This document shows positions 25,021 to 36,421 of a DNA stretch of 43,641 nt, one piece after another. The notes under the pieces are model-generated. The model worked only from the letters and a program-made list of their open reading frames with translations. It made no database searches and was not told the origin of the DNA. This stretch comes from Oscillospiraceae bacterium (GTDB taxonomy: Bacteria > Bacillota > Clostridia > Oscillospirales > Ruminococcaceae). The DNA lies in the NCBI GenBank assembly GCA_017518255.1, contig JAFWVK010000014.1:1-43641 (forward strand), in the 5' to 3' direction. Each line of letters begins with the position of its first letter. The first letter of the stretch is position 1. The position numbers were made by a program, and so were the translations under genes.

Positions 25021-25654
25021 AATCATCTTCCTTTCTGTTTTTTTCGGTTACCGCTGTGACAATCTCATAATCCCCGCGCGGGACACACAGCGAAACAACA
25101 TGATGATTGTTCAGTATAATCTGATAAAACTGCACTTCACCCGATGCAGGATGATGAAAAACCGGCGAATTGCCGGGAGTAAAGCCGAGCTTTGAAAAAT
25201 CCAGCCCGATTCCTTCGCCGGTGAATTTCGCGTAGGATTCTTTCAGCGTCCAGAGCCTTGAAAACATCAGGTTTTTGTCCTCTGCACACTGAATCAGCAC
25301 TGTTTCCTCCTGCGTACACAGCCGCGGCAGCAGCTTTTCTTTTACGGTACGCGGCACTTCCGCGTCAATTCCCAACGGAACTGTTCCGGCGGCAGCAGCG
25401 GCAAGCCCGGTGCAGTGCGTGAGATTCATATGCAGATTTTCATGCAGAAGCTGCGGTTTTCCAAGCCCGATGCGATGAATTCGTACATGCCGGATTCCGA
25501 AATCGCGGAGCATTGCCGCACCAAGCAAATCCGATGCGGTCAGATGCGAAAGGCGGTTTCTCAGGCGGCGCTCTGTGTCTGGTATTTCTTCCGTATATAC
25601 GCGGAAAATCAATGCCCCGTTCCGCGGGTCATATCCTGAAATCCGTTCGATCAT
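25007..25654 (-). CDS. 4'-phosphopantetheinyl transferase (Sfp type)
   Basis: A 215-residue enzyme transferring phosphopantetheine from CoA to a serine of carrier proteins. The Sfp-type motifs are present: PLGIDAEVPR with metal ligands Asp97 and Glu99, and FSRLWTLKESYAKFTGEG with Trp135, Lys138, Glu139 and Lys143. The length is close to Sfp, about twice AcpS. It overlaps deoC by ATGA and the SDR gene by 14 bases. It may serve fatty-acid synthesis if no AcpS exists, or a secondary pathway; no synthase gene is in the window. Confidence 0.88.
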   Translation of the reverse strand: MIERISGYDPRNGALIFRVYTEEIPDTERRLRNRLSHLTASDLLGAAMLRDFGIRHVRIHRIGLGKPQLLHENLHMNLTHCTGLAAAAAGTVPLGIDAEVPRTVKEKLLPRLCTQEETVLIQCAEDKNLMFSRLWTLKESYAKFTGEGIGLDFSKLGFTPGNSPVFHHPASGEVQFYQIILNNHHVVSLCVPRGDYEIVTAVTEKNRKEDDYAVD

Positions 25655-26298
25655 ACGCCGTCAAACAGTATTTTTGCGGCGCTGCACCCGATGCGGTCGC
25701 AGCCGGCATTCAGAAATGCCTCCATCTGTTCCCGCGTGCGGATTCCGCCGGCAGCCTTGATTTTTACGTCACTGCCGATATGCTTCCGGAACAGCGCAAT
25801 ATCCTCTAACTGTGCACCTGCGCTGCCGAAGCCGGTCGAGGTCTTGATATAATCTGCTCCTGCTTCCGTGACCAGCTTGCAGCAGAGAATTTTCTCACTC
25901 TCTGTCAGCAGGCAGGTTTCAATAATCACCTTCAAAACCGCATCCGGACACGCCGCACGAACCAGACGCATCTCCCGCAGAACGGTTTCGGAATCACCGG
26001 ATTTCAGCGCAGATACATTGATTACCATATCTATTTCATCCGCGCCGTCTTCAATTGCCTGCTTTGTTTCCGCTGCCTTGACGGATGCTGTCTGATAGCC
26101 GAGCGGAAAGCCGATGACCGTACAAATATTGAGCTGCGGGAAGGCTTCACGGGCAGTTTTTACCCAGCAGGGGGGAATACAGACAGAAGCGGTATGATAC
26201 TGCATCGCTTCCGTACAGATTTGCGCAACACTTTCCCATTTCGCATCCGGTTTCAGAACGGTATGGTCGATATGGGACAAAATCTCCGCATTCGTCAT
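25651..26298 (-). CDS. deoC: Deoxyribose-phosphate aldolase
   Basis: A 215-residue class I aldolase cleaving 2-deoxyribose 5-phosphate to glyceraldehyde 3-phosphate and acetaldehyde in nucleoside salvage. The Schiff-base lysine lies in YIKTSTGF (Lys152), Asp90 in DEIDMVINV, and the proton-relay Lys181 in VKIKAAGG. The ATG at 26298 has GGAG 8 bases upstream; a GTG three codons earlier is less likely. It is coupled to the phosphopantetheinyl transferase by a 4-base overlap and follows the 131-residue membrane gene by 27 bases. Confidence 0.95.
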   Translation of the reverse strand: MTNAEILSHIDHTVLKPDAKWESVAQICTEAMQYHTASVCIPPCWVKTAREAFPQLNICTVIGFPLGYQTASVKAAETKQAIEDGADEIDMVINVSALKSGDSETVLREMRLVRAACPDAVLKVIIETCLLTESEKILCCKLVTEAGADYIKTSTGFGSAGAQLEDIALFRKHIGSDVKIKAAGGIRTREQMEAFLNAGCDRIGCSAAKILFDGV

Positions 26299-26325
26299 AT
26301 TATGCACTCCGTTTTCTTTTGAATC

Positions 26326-26721
26326 TTACGGATTCCGGAACAGCACCGTGCGTGCAATTCCGATGACATACACAAGCAGGACGGTCAGAAGCAGAACGGT
26401 GATATGCACCGCAAGCCAGACTGCCGTCAGACTGCCGGTTTTATTCCGCAATAAAACATAAACCGCCGTGTCCAGACCGATCAGCAAAACAGTCTGTAGA
26501 ATCAGCGGTAAATAAGCATGTAAAAGTGTCCGGACACTGCCGCATTTGCAGGAAAACAACTGTGTTTCCCAGCAAGCTGTCAAAAAGCTCAGAATCAAAG
26601 CAGCAAAAACACTCCCGGCTGTCAGCGGGACAACAGAAAGCTTTATGACAGACAGAAGGAGTAAACCGATGCCGGCTGTCAGAAAGCTGCCGGATACGAT
26701 TCTGTTAAGCGTCATCTTCAT
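26326..26721 (-). CDS. Hypothetical membrane protein (131 residues)
   Basis: An integral membrane protein with about four hydrophobic helices and a Cys pair (SCKCGS) in a loop near residue 60. I do not recognise the family. GGAGG six bases before the ATG at 26721 sets the start, which lies inside the previous membrane gene (17-base overlap), so the two are translationally coupled and probably function together. It is placed between gyrA and deoC in the leftward run. Confidence 0.7.
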   Translation of the reverse strand: MKMTLNRIVSGSFLTAGIGLLLLSVIKLSVVPLTAGSVFAALILSFLTACWETQLFSCKCGSVRTLLHAYLPLILQTVLLIGLDTAVYVLLRNKTGSLTAVWLAVHITVLLLTVLLVYVIGIARTVLFRNP

Positions 26722-27193
26722 CCTTTTCCTCCGGATCATCAACCGGTTTCGGGGGATTTTTTTTCAGGTAGAAACTGTGAACCGCTGCAAAAATCAGAAG
26801 CACGGCTCCGTTCATCAGCAACCGGGCGGAATAGAGAGAAATCAGCTCGGTAAATTCCGAAACGCCGTCCAGCTCCGCACTCAGATGCTGCAAATTCCGG
26901 TACCGGTACATCAGAATACCGGTCAGCAGCGCACCGATCAGAAACGGGCATAGAATTGCAGCAAAAAACACGTTTTTTCTTGATAAACCTGTCTCCTCCT
27001 CCACCTGAAGAAAATGATAGAGCAAAGCGGTTACAACCGCGGAAAGACAGCAAAACCAACTGTTCAGCCGCAGATAGCTATACAGTGCCCAGCAGAAAAT
27101 CTGCACAAAGATACTGCCGCACATCACCGTGCCGAAGCGCTTGCACGCTTCGGCAGTGATGCGGGATTTCCTGTTTTTATTCTTTTCACTCAT
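26705..27193 (-). CDS. Hypothetical membrane protein (162 residues) coupled to gyrA
   Basis: It has a basic N-terminus (MSEKNKNRKSR), four likely membrane helices and an acidic tail (PVDDPEEKDEDDA). No family recognised. Its ATG overlaps the gyrA stop by four bases and its 3' end overlaps the next membrane gene by 17, so all three are coupled. Confidence 0.72.
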   Translation of the reverse strand: MSEKNKNRKSRITAEACKRFGTVMCGSIFVQIFCWALYSYLRLNSWFCCLSAVVTALLYHFLQVEEETGLSRKNVFFAAILCPFLIGALLTGILMYRYRNLQHLSAELDGVSEFTELISLYSARLLMNGAVLLIFAAVHSFYLKKNPPKPVDDPEEKDEDDA

Positions 27194-29901
27194 GTCTCGG
27201 AATCCGAACCCTCATCTTCGGCATCATCCGGCTCCTCCGGTTCCTCCGGAATTGCTGCTTCGGCAGATTCCGCCTCCTGTGCAGCAAGCTCCTGCGCTTT
27301 CAGCTCTTCCTCCGAAAGCTGTTCAACCTCAGACATTACGGCATCTTCTTCATGCTCGGTTCTGGTAAACGCGACCACTCTTCCGTTTTCGGAGACGCGC
27401 ATGACACGGACGCCCTTTGCAATTCTGCCCATAATCCGGATATCGCTTGTCCGGATGCGAATGATAATGCCGTCGCTTGAAATCATGATGATATCATCTG
27501 TTTCATCGACAACCTTAATGCCGCAGACATCGCCGCGTTCCTCGTCCGGCTTATAGTTTGTAATCCCGTAGCCGCCGCGCTTTCTGAGCGGATAGCTGTC
27601 AATCATGGAACGCTTTCCGAAGCCTTTTTCCGTAATGGTCAGCAGGGTTGCACCTTCGCGGGCTCTTGCCATAGAGACAATTTCATCGCCCTCACGCAGT
27701 TTCATAATCCGCACGCCGCGGGCATTTCTGCCCTGCGGACGAATACAGGTTTCCTCTGTGCGGATTGCCATACCGTTTCTGGTTGCGACAAAAAGCTGAT
27801 CGTTTCCGCCTGTCATGCGGACGCCTTCAATCTCGTCGCCCTCTTCCAGCCGGATTGCAATAATGCCGTTTTTACGGACATTTTTATAAGCAGGCAGCGG
27901 CGTTCTCTTAATTCTGCCGTTTCTGGTCACAATGACAATATAGCTTTCGTCATTGAACGCGCTGACCTTCATCATGGCAGCGACCTTTTCATTTTCCCTG
28001 AGCGGCAGAATATTGATGATGTTGGTTCCTTTGGAATCCCTGCCGCCCATCGGAATCTCGTAGCACTTGAGATCAAACATAATTCCGCGGTTTGTAAAGA
28101 ACAAAACATGGTCATGGCTCGAAGCAACAAACATTTCGGAGGCAAAGTCCTCTTCACGCTGCTTCATGCCGGAAACGCCTCTTCCGCCGCGCCGCTGCGA
28201 TTTATAAACAGAAAGCGGAACACGCTTGATATAGCCGAAATTGGTATAAGTGACGACACAATCCTCGACCGGTATCAGGTCCTCAATATCCATTTCGCCG
28301 CTGATGCTTTCGATCTGGGTACGTCTTTCATCACCGTATTTTCCGCGGATCTCCTCAAGATCATCGCGGATAATTGCAAGGACACGCTCTTTATGTGCAA
28401 GAATATCCCGAAGATCGTTGATTTTCTCGCAAAGCGAAAGAACCTCATTCAGAATCTTTTCGCGCTCCAGACCGGTCAGCTGACCCAGACGCATCTGCAC
28501 AATTGCATCCGCCTGTGCATCGGAAAGACCGACTGTCGGATATTCCTTTTCCGTCGGATCAATCGTCATACCCATTGCTGTCCGGTATGCCGGATCCTCC
28601 AGCAATCCGGTCAGATCGACCTCTGCAAAGCGGTCAATCAGGCGCTGTTTGCCTTCCGGAATCGTCTTGGATGACCGGAGAATTTCAACAACCTCGTCAA
28701 TGAAATCCAGCGCAACGACAAAGCCCTGCAAAATATGTGCGCGCTCGCGTGCTTTTTTCAGATCGAACCGGCAGGCGCGCTGTACGACATCAACCTGATG
28801 ATTCAGGTATTCCTCAAGAATCTGTTTCAGCGAAAGCTCCTTCGGAATGCCGTTGACCAGTGCAAGATTGATAATGCCGTAAGTATCCTGAAGCTGTGTA
28901 TACCGGAACAGCTGATTCAGAATGAGATTTGCATTTGCATCCTTTTTCAGTTCGATGCAGATACGCACTTTTTCTTTTCTTCCGGATTCGTCGCGGATAT
29001 CGTGGATTCCCTCGACGCGCTTTTCCTTTGCCAGCTCCGCAATCGACTTGATCAGTTCCGACTTGTTGACCATGTACGGAATTTCCGATACAATGATACA
29101 CTGACGGTTTTTGATTTCCGTAATTTCGGTTTTCGAGCGGACAGTCAGCTTTCCGCGTCCGGTTGCATAGGCGGCACGGATTCCCGATCTGCCCATGATA
29201 ATGCCGCCGGTCGGAAAATCAGGTCCCTTGATGAACTGCATCAGCTGATCGAGCGTCGCATCCGGATTCTCAATCAGATAATCAAGTCCGTCAATCACCT
29301 CGCCGAGATTGTGAGGAGGAATATGGGAAGCCATACCGACTGCAATACCCTCCGAACCGTTGACCAGCAGATTCGGGAAGCGGGCAGGCAGAACAACCGG
29401 CTCTTTGAGACGGTCGTCATAGTTGGACTGAAAATCAACTGTCTCTTTCTGTATATCCGTCAGCATGGCAGTTGACATTTTCGTCATTTTTGCTTCTGTA
29501 TAACGGTAAGCAGCCGGCGGATCGCCGTCTACGGTACCGAAGTTTCCGTGACCGTCCACCAGCGGATAGCGCATAGAGAAACTCTGTGCCAGACGGACAA
29601 GCGCCATATAGACAGACGCATCACCGTGCGGATGATATTCACCGAGCACGGTACCGACAATATCGGCACATTTTCTGTAAGGCTTTTCCGGTGTCAGGCT
29701 TTTTTCAAAAAGTGTATACAGAATTCTTCTGTGTACCGGCTTCAGACCGTCCCGAACATCCGGCAGCGCACGGGAGGTGATAACAGACATCGAATATGCC
29801 AGAAACGATGACCGCATTTCCTCCTCAATGTCGCGATGAATCATAATTGAATTACTTGCGTCGTACAAAATATTCTGCCCCTTTTCGTTAAAATAAGCCA
29901 T
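27190..29901 (-). CDS. gyrA: DNA gyrase subunit A
   Basis: A 903-residue subunit that breaks and rejoins DNA. Catalytic Arg133-Tyr134 in AAYRYTEAKM, the breakage-reunion domain to about residue 520, then six GyrA-box beta-pinwheel blades and a long acidic tail. In the quinolone-interaction helix the sequence is YHPHGDASVYMALVRL: Ala95 and Met99 stand where E. coli has Ser83 and Asp87, so both residues of the drug-metal-water bridge are missing. The ATG overlaps the upstream YcxB-like gene by one base (TGATG), and the stop overlaps the next gene by four. The long separation from gyrB by two membrane genes is unusual. Confidence 0.98.
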   Translation of the reverse strand: MAYFNEKGQNILYDASNSIMIHRDIEEEMRSSFLAYSMSVITSRALPDVRDGLKPVHRRILYTLFEKSLTPEKPYRKCADIVGTVLGEYHPHGDASVYMALVRLAQSFSMRYPLVDGHGNFGTVDGDPPAAYRYTEAKMTKMSTAMLTDIQKETVDFQSNYDDRLKEPVVLPARFPNLLVNGSEGIAVGMASHIPPHNLGEVIDGLDYLIENPDATLDQLMQFIKGPDFPTGGIIMGRSGIRAAYATGRGKLTVRSKTEITEIKNRQCIIVSEIPYMVNKSELIKSIAELAKEKRVEGIHDIRDESGRKEKVRICIELKKDANANLILNQLFRYTQLQDTYGIINLALVNGIPKELSLKQILEEYLNHQVDVVQRACRFDLKKARERAHILQGFVVALDFIDEVVEILRSSKTIPEGKQRLIDRFAEVDLTGLLEDPAYRTAMGMTIDPTEKEYPTVGLSDAQADAIVQMRLGQLTGLEREKILNEVLSLCEKINDLRDILAHKERVLAIIRDDLEEIRGKYGDERRTQIESISGEMDIEDLIPVEDCVVTYTNFGYIKRVPLSVYKSQRRGGRGVSGMKQREEDFASEMFVASSHDHVLFFTNRGIMFDLKCYEIPMGGRDSKGTNIINILPLRENEKVAAMMKVSAFNDESYIVIVTRNGRIKRTPLPAYKNVRKNGIIAIRLEEGDEIEGVRMTGGNDQLFVATRNGMAIRTEETCIRPQGRNARGVRIMKLREGDEIVSMARAREGATLLTITEKGFGKRSMIDSYPLRKRGGYGITNYKPDEERGDVCGIKVVDETDDIIMISSDGIIIRIRTSDIRIMGRIAKGVRVMRVSENGRVVAFTRTEHEEDAVMSEVEQLSEEELKAQELAAQEAESAEAAIPEEPEEPDDAEDEGSDSET

Positions 29902-30536
29902 CAGCGGTATTTTGCGAATAATTCAGAGAGCTGTCTGATTTCCTCCTCCGAAAAATCCTTTTTCGGAATGACATAAAAATTCGCGCGAACCAGATAAATC
30001 ATAAAGAATTCCGGATATTCCAGCAGCTTGACACCGGTTCCGAAGGTAATTTCCGTCGGAGCGGGTTTTTCTTCATCCTCCGGCGGTGCTTCCGGAAAAA
30101 GCTGCTGAAAGCCGTTTCCTGCTTCTGTTTCTTCCTTTTCATCCGGCGGATTATCCGCTTTTTCTTCCTGTTCGTCATTCTCCGGTTTTTTTGCATCTTC
30201 TGTCCGGATAACAACGCCGTCTTCATACACCGTCAGATCATAAAGATCGCCCTCGACATCTTTCAGAGCTTCATGCACCGAGCGGCGCAGCTTGAATGTT
30301 CTGTACCAGCGGATCAGTACCATACTGATGCAGAGAACAATCAGCAGATAAGCTGTTGTATTGGTGTTGTCTTTGACCGCGGCATAGATAAAATCCGCTG
30401 CCAGCACAAGGAAAATGATACTGACAATTATATTTGCAGGAAAAACATATTTTTTCTGGAAGCAGCGGAATGCATGATCGAACATGGAAAGGGGAATATG
30501 ATAGGAGCGCTCCATCAGTTTTTTTTCTTTATTCAT
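29901..30536 (-). CDS. YcxB-like membrane protein 2
   Basis: About 211 residues: two adjacent membrane helices near residues 32-77, then a cytosolic region broken by an acidic, low-complexity insert (rich in Glu, Asp, Pro) and ending in a YcxB-like C-terminal domain (FYVIPKKDFSEEEIRQLSELF). Function of YcxB-like proteins is unknown. The ATG at 30536 is chosen because GGAGG lies 6 bases before it; it overlaps the upstream paralogue by 8 bases and gyrA by 1. Confidence 0.8.
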   Translation of the reverse strand: MNKEKKLMERSYHIPLSMFDHAFRCFQKKYVFPANIIVSIIFLVLAADFIYAAVKDNTNTTAYLLIVLCISMVLIRWYRTFKLRRSVHEALKDVEGDLYDLTVYEDGVVIRTEDAKKPENDEQEEKADNPPDEKEETEAGNGFQQLFPEAPPEDEEKPAPTEITFGTGVKLLEYPEFFMIYLVRANFYVIPKKDFSEEEIRQLSELFAKYR

Positions 30537-31341
30537 CCTCATCCTCCGAAATAATGCGTTCCCATTCTTCCTCTACATCCAGATCCGGTTCATCCATCAT
30601 CTCGGTATGCTCTGCCTGCTGTTCGGCATCCTCTTCTTTTTCGAGCATTTCCGCAGCTTCTTCGTCAACCCGGATTCTTTTTCCTTCCTCATCATACAGC
30701 CGCAGCTTATCGGCTCCGTAATACTTATTGCAGACCGCAGCAGTTTTTGCGGCGTGCGTTTCCCTGTCATCCTCTGCAATCATCGTATCGACTGCCTTAT
30801 ATCCGCCTGAACAGCGGTTTTCTGCAAACTGCTGAATTCTTTCTGTCTCATCTTCATCCAGACAGCGTTTCGGAATATACAGAAACTGATTGGAAATTCT
30901 TCCGTCCGCAAACAGAAATCCTCTCTCATTTTCAAAAGCATGGAGGGTAATTGTTGAGAAATCCGTTTCGGCATCCTCATATTCCCCGCTGTCTTCCTGA
31001 TCGTCGTCAAACAGCTCCTGCGTTGTAATCTTATGCGGATAAAAACCTATTTCCTGTTTTTCTCCGAATTGCAGCTTGTTGGTTGCAAGAAATTTTCGGT
31101 TCACCGGAACCAGAAAATAAGACAGACCGACAACCAGACAGCCGATTCCGTAAAACAGAAACGCGATTTTATCCGTAACAAAAATCAGAAGGATGCAGAT
31201 TGCCGTAAATATCACACTGGTAATCAATCCGATTTTCTTTTCATTTCCGCGGTCATATTTCAGATATACGCGGAATACATCCTCATAATCTCTGTCATTC
31301 AGTTCAACCTGAACAGAAAATAGCTTTTTTTCTTTTGCCAT
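30529..31341 (-). CDS. YcxB-like membrane protein 1
   Basis: A 270-residue paralogue of its downstream neighbour: two helices around residues 35-78, an acidic stretch (DDDQEDSGEYEDAE), a YcxB-like motif FLYIPKRCLDEDETERIQQF, and a long acidic, coiled C-terminus. The ATG giving MAKEKKLFSVQV (31341) is preferred. A longer upstream reading exists but runs through the palindromic repeat and has no Shine-Dalgarno. It lies between gyrB plus the repeat and the second paralogue. Confidence 0.8.
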   Translation of the reverse strand: MAKEKKLFSVQVELNDRDYEDVFRVYLKYDRGNEKKIGLITSVIFTAICILLIFVTDKIAFLFYGIGCLVVGLSYFLVPVNRKFLATNKLQFGEKQEIGFYPHKITTQELFDDDQEDSGEYEDAETDFSTITLHAFENERGFLFADGRISNQFLYIPKRCLDEDETERIQQFAENRCSGGYKAVDTMIAEDDRETHAAKTAAVCNKYYGADKLRLYDEEGKRIRVDEEAAEMLEKEEDAEQQAEHTEMMDEPDLDVEEEWERIISEDEDE

Positions 31342-31363
31342 TACATTAACCCTGCTTTGTTTT

Positions 31364-31556
31364 AATGTATCGCTTCGCGATAATTTTGAATGGGGCTTTG
31401 CCCCAAACCCCACCAGAGGGATACTATCCCTCTGGACTCCCATTATAATAATCAATGAGAAGAGTCCACATGATTCTTATAATGGGATTTTCAAGGGACA
31501 ATGTCCCTTGAGCGGGGTGCGGGGCAGCGCCCCGCATAAGCATTGCGCAGCAATGC
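31364..31556. repeat. Palindrome-of-palindromes repeat, copy 1
   Basis: Seven hairpins in series fill the gyrB/YcxB gap: 31368-31382, 31392-31404, 31413-31435, the central arms TCCCATTATAA (31438-31448) and TTATAATGGGA (31477-31487), then 31492-31510, 31519-31535 and 31540-31556. The right half is the reverse complement of the left with substitutions, so the whole is one large palindrome. It begins 4 bases after the gyrB stop codon. A second copy starts at 43471. Confidence 0.85.
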
Positions 31557-31560
31557 AGCA

Positions 31561-33570
<2,010 letters not shown>

Positions 33571-33575
33571 TCACT

Positions 33576-33830
33576 TCAAAACATTGTTTTCGCCCGTTTT
33601 TTCAGGGTTGCTGCCGCAATCGGCGAAACATATACTTTTTCTTCTCCGTTATCCTCACAGATTACGAAGCTTTTCGGCATTTCCTTTGAAATATTCACGG
33701 TTTTTCCCGCTTTTTCTCTTTTATTCAGAAAATTTCTGGTATCCTGTCCGATCGTTGTATTTTCCAGATCAAAAATGCCGATTACATTTTTTTCGGAAAC
33801 AGATATATTTTCACCAAGATGAATATACAT
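33576..33830 (-). CDS. remB: Extracellular matrix regulator RemB/YaaB (DUF370)
   Basis: An 84-residue small regulator. MYIHLGENISVSEKNVIGIFD and the C-terminal VYVSPIAAATLKKRAK match YaaB/RemB, encoded between recF and gyrB in Bacillus, where it activates biofilm matrix genes together with RemA. AGGAG lies 7 bases before the ATG. The same position here supports the call; whether it controls a matrix in this organism is unknown. Confidence 0.88.
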   Translation of the reverse strand: MYIHLGENISVSEKNVIGIFDLENTTIGQDTRNFLNKREKAGKTVNISKEMPKSFVICEDNGEEKVYVSPIAAATLKKRAKTMF

Positions 33831-33845
33831 ATAGATTCTCCTGAT

Positions 33846-34970
33846 TCAGTATTTCAGTTCGCCGTTTTCCATATAAAAAACAGTTCCTTTTCCCGTCTGT
33901 TCCTGTCCGATGGATTCCGGCTGACAGGATGTCAGGAAAATCTGCATATTCTGAATAATCTCATATACGAGTTTTTGTCTTTTCTCGTCCAGTTCACCCA
34001 TTACGTCATCCAGAAGAATGACGGGTGTTTCTTCTTTTGTCTCATAAAACAAGGATGCCTGCGCCAGCTTCAGCACAAGAGCCGAGCTTTTCTGCTGCCC
34101 CTGAGAACCGTATTCTTTCACGGACATACCGTTGATTTTACAGGAAAAATCATCTCTGCCCGCACCCTTTGCCGTAAATCCCAGTCGGATATCATCCTCT
34201 GCGGATTTTTGCAGCTGTTCAAAATAATACTGCTGCATCTCTTTTGTCGGTTTTTCCGGAATTTCACTGTTCTGAAAGATATTGGAACGGTATTTCATCA
34301 AAAGCTGTTCGCTTCCTCCGGTAATGCCGGAATAAAGCTTTTCACAGATCACACTAAGCTTTGTCAGATAGGAATGCCGCAGACAGGTCAGCATACTTCC
34401 GTAAGCTGCAATCTGAATATCCCAGAGAGAAAGATCTTTTTTTTCGGATTTACCGAGCTGAATCTGTTTCAGAACTGCATTTCTCTGCGCAGTCAGCTGA
34501 TCGAATTTCCGCAGGCAGCCGAGCATTTTCGATGTCAGCTGCGAACCGCAGAGATCTATAAATCCGCGTCTTTTTTCGGGATTTCCCCGAATCAGTTCCC
34601 GGTCGTCCGGAGAAAAAATCACGCACTGAAACTGAGAAAACAGTCCGCTTCCGCCTTTCAGCGGAACACCGTTCAGCAGCAGCTTTTTCTGTTTTCCCTC
34701 TCCGCGCGCCAGATGAAACTGAATTTCCTGTTCCCGTCTGCTGTCGGAAAACCGCAGAATCAGATGCATGGCAGGAGATTTGAGCTGAATATAATCCCGT
34801 TCTTTCGATCCGCGGAAGCTTCGGCATCCCGTACAGCACCAGATTGCTTCGAGGAGATTGGTTTTTCCCTGTGCATTATTCCCGAAAATCAGATTCAGTG
34901 AATCCGAAGGCTGCATTTTGACATCCCGCAGATTCCGGAAATCCTTCACAGTCAATGAAGTTACTTTCAT
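33846..34970 (-). CDS. recF: DNA replication and repair protein RecF
   Basis: A 374-residue SMC-like ATPase that loads RecA at gaps. Walker A GNNAQGKTNLLEA (30-42), a signature region EYGSQGQQKSSALVLKLAQ, and Walker B PVILLDDVMGELDEKRQ are present. The ATG follows directly after the S4 gene stop (TAAATG), with only a weak Shine-Dalgarno, so it depends on translational coupling. Confidence 0.96.
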   Translation of the reverse strand: MKVTSLTVKDFRNLRDVKMQPSDSLNLIFGNNAQGKTNLLEAIWCCTGCRSFRGSKERDYIQLKSPAMHLILRFSDSRREQEIQFHLARGEGKQKKLLLNGVPLKGGSGLFSQFQCVIFSPDDRELIRGNPEKRRGFIDLCGSQLTSKMLGCLRKFDQLTAQRNAVLKQIQLGKSEKKDLSLWDIQIAAYGSMLTCLRHSYLTKLSVICEKLYSGITGGSEQLLMKYRSNIFQNSEIPEKPTKEMQQYYFEQLQKSAEDDIRLGFTAKGAGRDDFSCKINGMSVKEYGSQGQQKSSALVLKLAQASLFYETKEETPVILLDDVMGELDEKRQKLVYEIIQNMQIFLTSCQPESIGQEQTGKGTVFYMENGELKY

Positions 34971-35204
34971 TTATGATTCTGTTTCTTCCGGAGCAATGAC
35001 AGTCACCTGAAAACGGTCAACTGTTACAATATCTCCGTTCCGGATTTTTTTCCCTCTCATCGTGCAGACCTCGCCGTTGACAAGAACATTTCCGCTCTGT
35101 ATCAGATTTTTTGCAAATCCTCCCGTATCCGTCAGATTCGCAAGCTTCATCAACTGTTCCAGTTTAATGAAAGGGGTTTTAATCGTAATTTCAGATTTTT
35201 CCAT
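34971..35204 (-). CDS. yaaA: S4-domain RNA-binding protein YaaA
   Basis: A 77-residue single S4-like domain protein ([39 protein letters not shown]), the conserved small gene between dnaN and recF in Firmicutes. Proposed role is in RNA/ribosome binding; not firmly known. GGAG is 6 bases before the ATG. It starts 17 bases after dnaN. Confidence 0.93.
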   Translation of the reverse strand: MEKSEITIKTPFIKLEQLMKLANLTDTGGFAKNLIQSGNVLVNGEVCTMRGKKIRNGDIVTVDRFQVTVIAPEETES

Positions 35205-35221
35205 ATAATCTCCGGATTCTG

Positions 35222-36331
35222 TCAGCGCCGGACCTGAACCGGCATAATGATGGCAATTGAATTTTCACCGTCTGCCTCCATGACCTTCACTGCTCTGTCC
35301 GGTCCGGAAAGCATGATTTTGACCCGGTCTCCCTGAATTGCACGAACTGCCTCCAGCAGATAGCGATTATTGAAACCGACAATCATTTTTTCTCCGGAAA
35401 GATCGCAGCTCAACTGATCGTCTACGCTGCCGATTACATTCTGACAGCTGATCATGATTTTATCTTCCTCAAACTGGAATCTGACCGCAGTTTTATTTTT
35501 CTCACTGATTAACAGGCTGCATCTGTCGAGACTGTCGATCAGTTCTTTTCTGCTGACATATACTTCTGTTTTCACATTCTGAGGAATCGACCGGCGGTAA
35601 GTGACAAACTCACCGGCGAGCAGTCTGGTGTAAACAATATATCCGTGAATTTCAAAACTCGCCTGATGCTGGTCAAGCCGGATGACACACGGTTTTTCGT
35701 TTTTCTCATCTTCTTCCAGAAGATGAGAAATTTCACGCAGCGCCTTTGCCGGAACAACAAACTTCATTTGACCCTGACCGATCAGCGGTTCAGAGCGCAA
35801 TGCCATCCGGTAATTATCCAGCGCAACAATATTCATCATATCCTGATCTATTTCGATCAATTCTCCTGTAAAAACAGGTTTTGTTTCATCCAGAGAAACG
35901 GCATAAATTGTCTGTTCAATCATATCCCGCAGCTGTTTCTGCGGAATCAGGACGCCCTGTTCCTGCTGAATATCCGGAAGATCCGGATACTCGTCCGCCT
36001 GCATTCCGGCAAGCTGGCATTCTGTTCCACCGCCGGAAATGGTAATTTTGAGGTGATCGTCTGTTTCTATTATCAGAATCCCTTCCGGCATTCTGCGGAT
36101 CAGCTCTGAAAACAGTCTTCCGTCTGCAAGAAGAACCCCTTCTTCCTCAACAGAAGCAGGAATCTGAGTTCGCATACCGAGCTCCAAATCATAACCGGTC
36201 AGGGACAGCTCCTGTCCGGACGCTTCCAGCCGGATCGCGGAAAGCACTTCCATCGGTGTTTTCACACTTGTTACTTTTGCAATATTCGGAAGAACCTCAA
36301 ACAGGTCTGATTTCTGACAGGTAAATTTCAT
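35222..36331 (-). CDS. dnaN: DNA polymerase III subunit beta (sliding clamp)
   Basis: A 369-residue clamp of three similar domains holding polymerase on DNA. Start [20 protein letters not shown], central [28 protein letters not shown], and an ending [11 protein letters not shown] fit the family (typical length 366-380). AAAGGA lies about 9 bases before the ATG. It is separated from dnaA by a 567-base gap containing the origin features. Confidence 0.97.
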   Translation of the reverse strand: MKFTCQKSDLFEVLPNIAKVTSVKTPMEVLSAIRLEASGQELSLTGYDLELGMRTQIPASVEEEGVLLADGRLFSELIRRMPEGILIIETDDHLKITISGGGTECQLAGMQADEYPDLPDIQQEQGVLIPQKQLRDMIEQTIYAVSLDETKPVFTGELIEIDQDMMNIVALDNYRMALRSEPLIGQGQMKFVVPAKALREISHLLEEDEKNEKPCVIRLDQHQASFEIHGYIVYTRLLAGEFVTYRRSIPQNVKTEVYVSRKELIDSLDRCSLLISEKNKTAVRFQFEEDKIMISCQNVIGSVDDQLSCDLSGEKMIVGFNNRYLLEAVRAIQGDRVKIMLSGPDRAVKVMEADGENSIAIIMPVQVRR

Positions 36332-36421
36332 GAGAAAAGATCCTTTCTGTATCCGGTATCTGTTCCGGATATAAAGTGTTTATTTTTCCTCTGCTGTCAC
36401 TATCACATAATAGGTATAAAA

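Noticed and set aside
31342..31455. An extra 38-residue N-terminus for YcxB-like protein 1
   Set aside because: It would be translated from the palindromic repeat and has no Shine-Dalgarno; the ATG at 31341 gives a sensible start.
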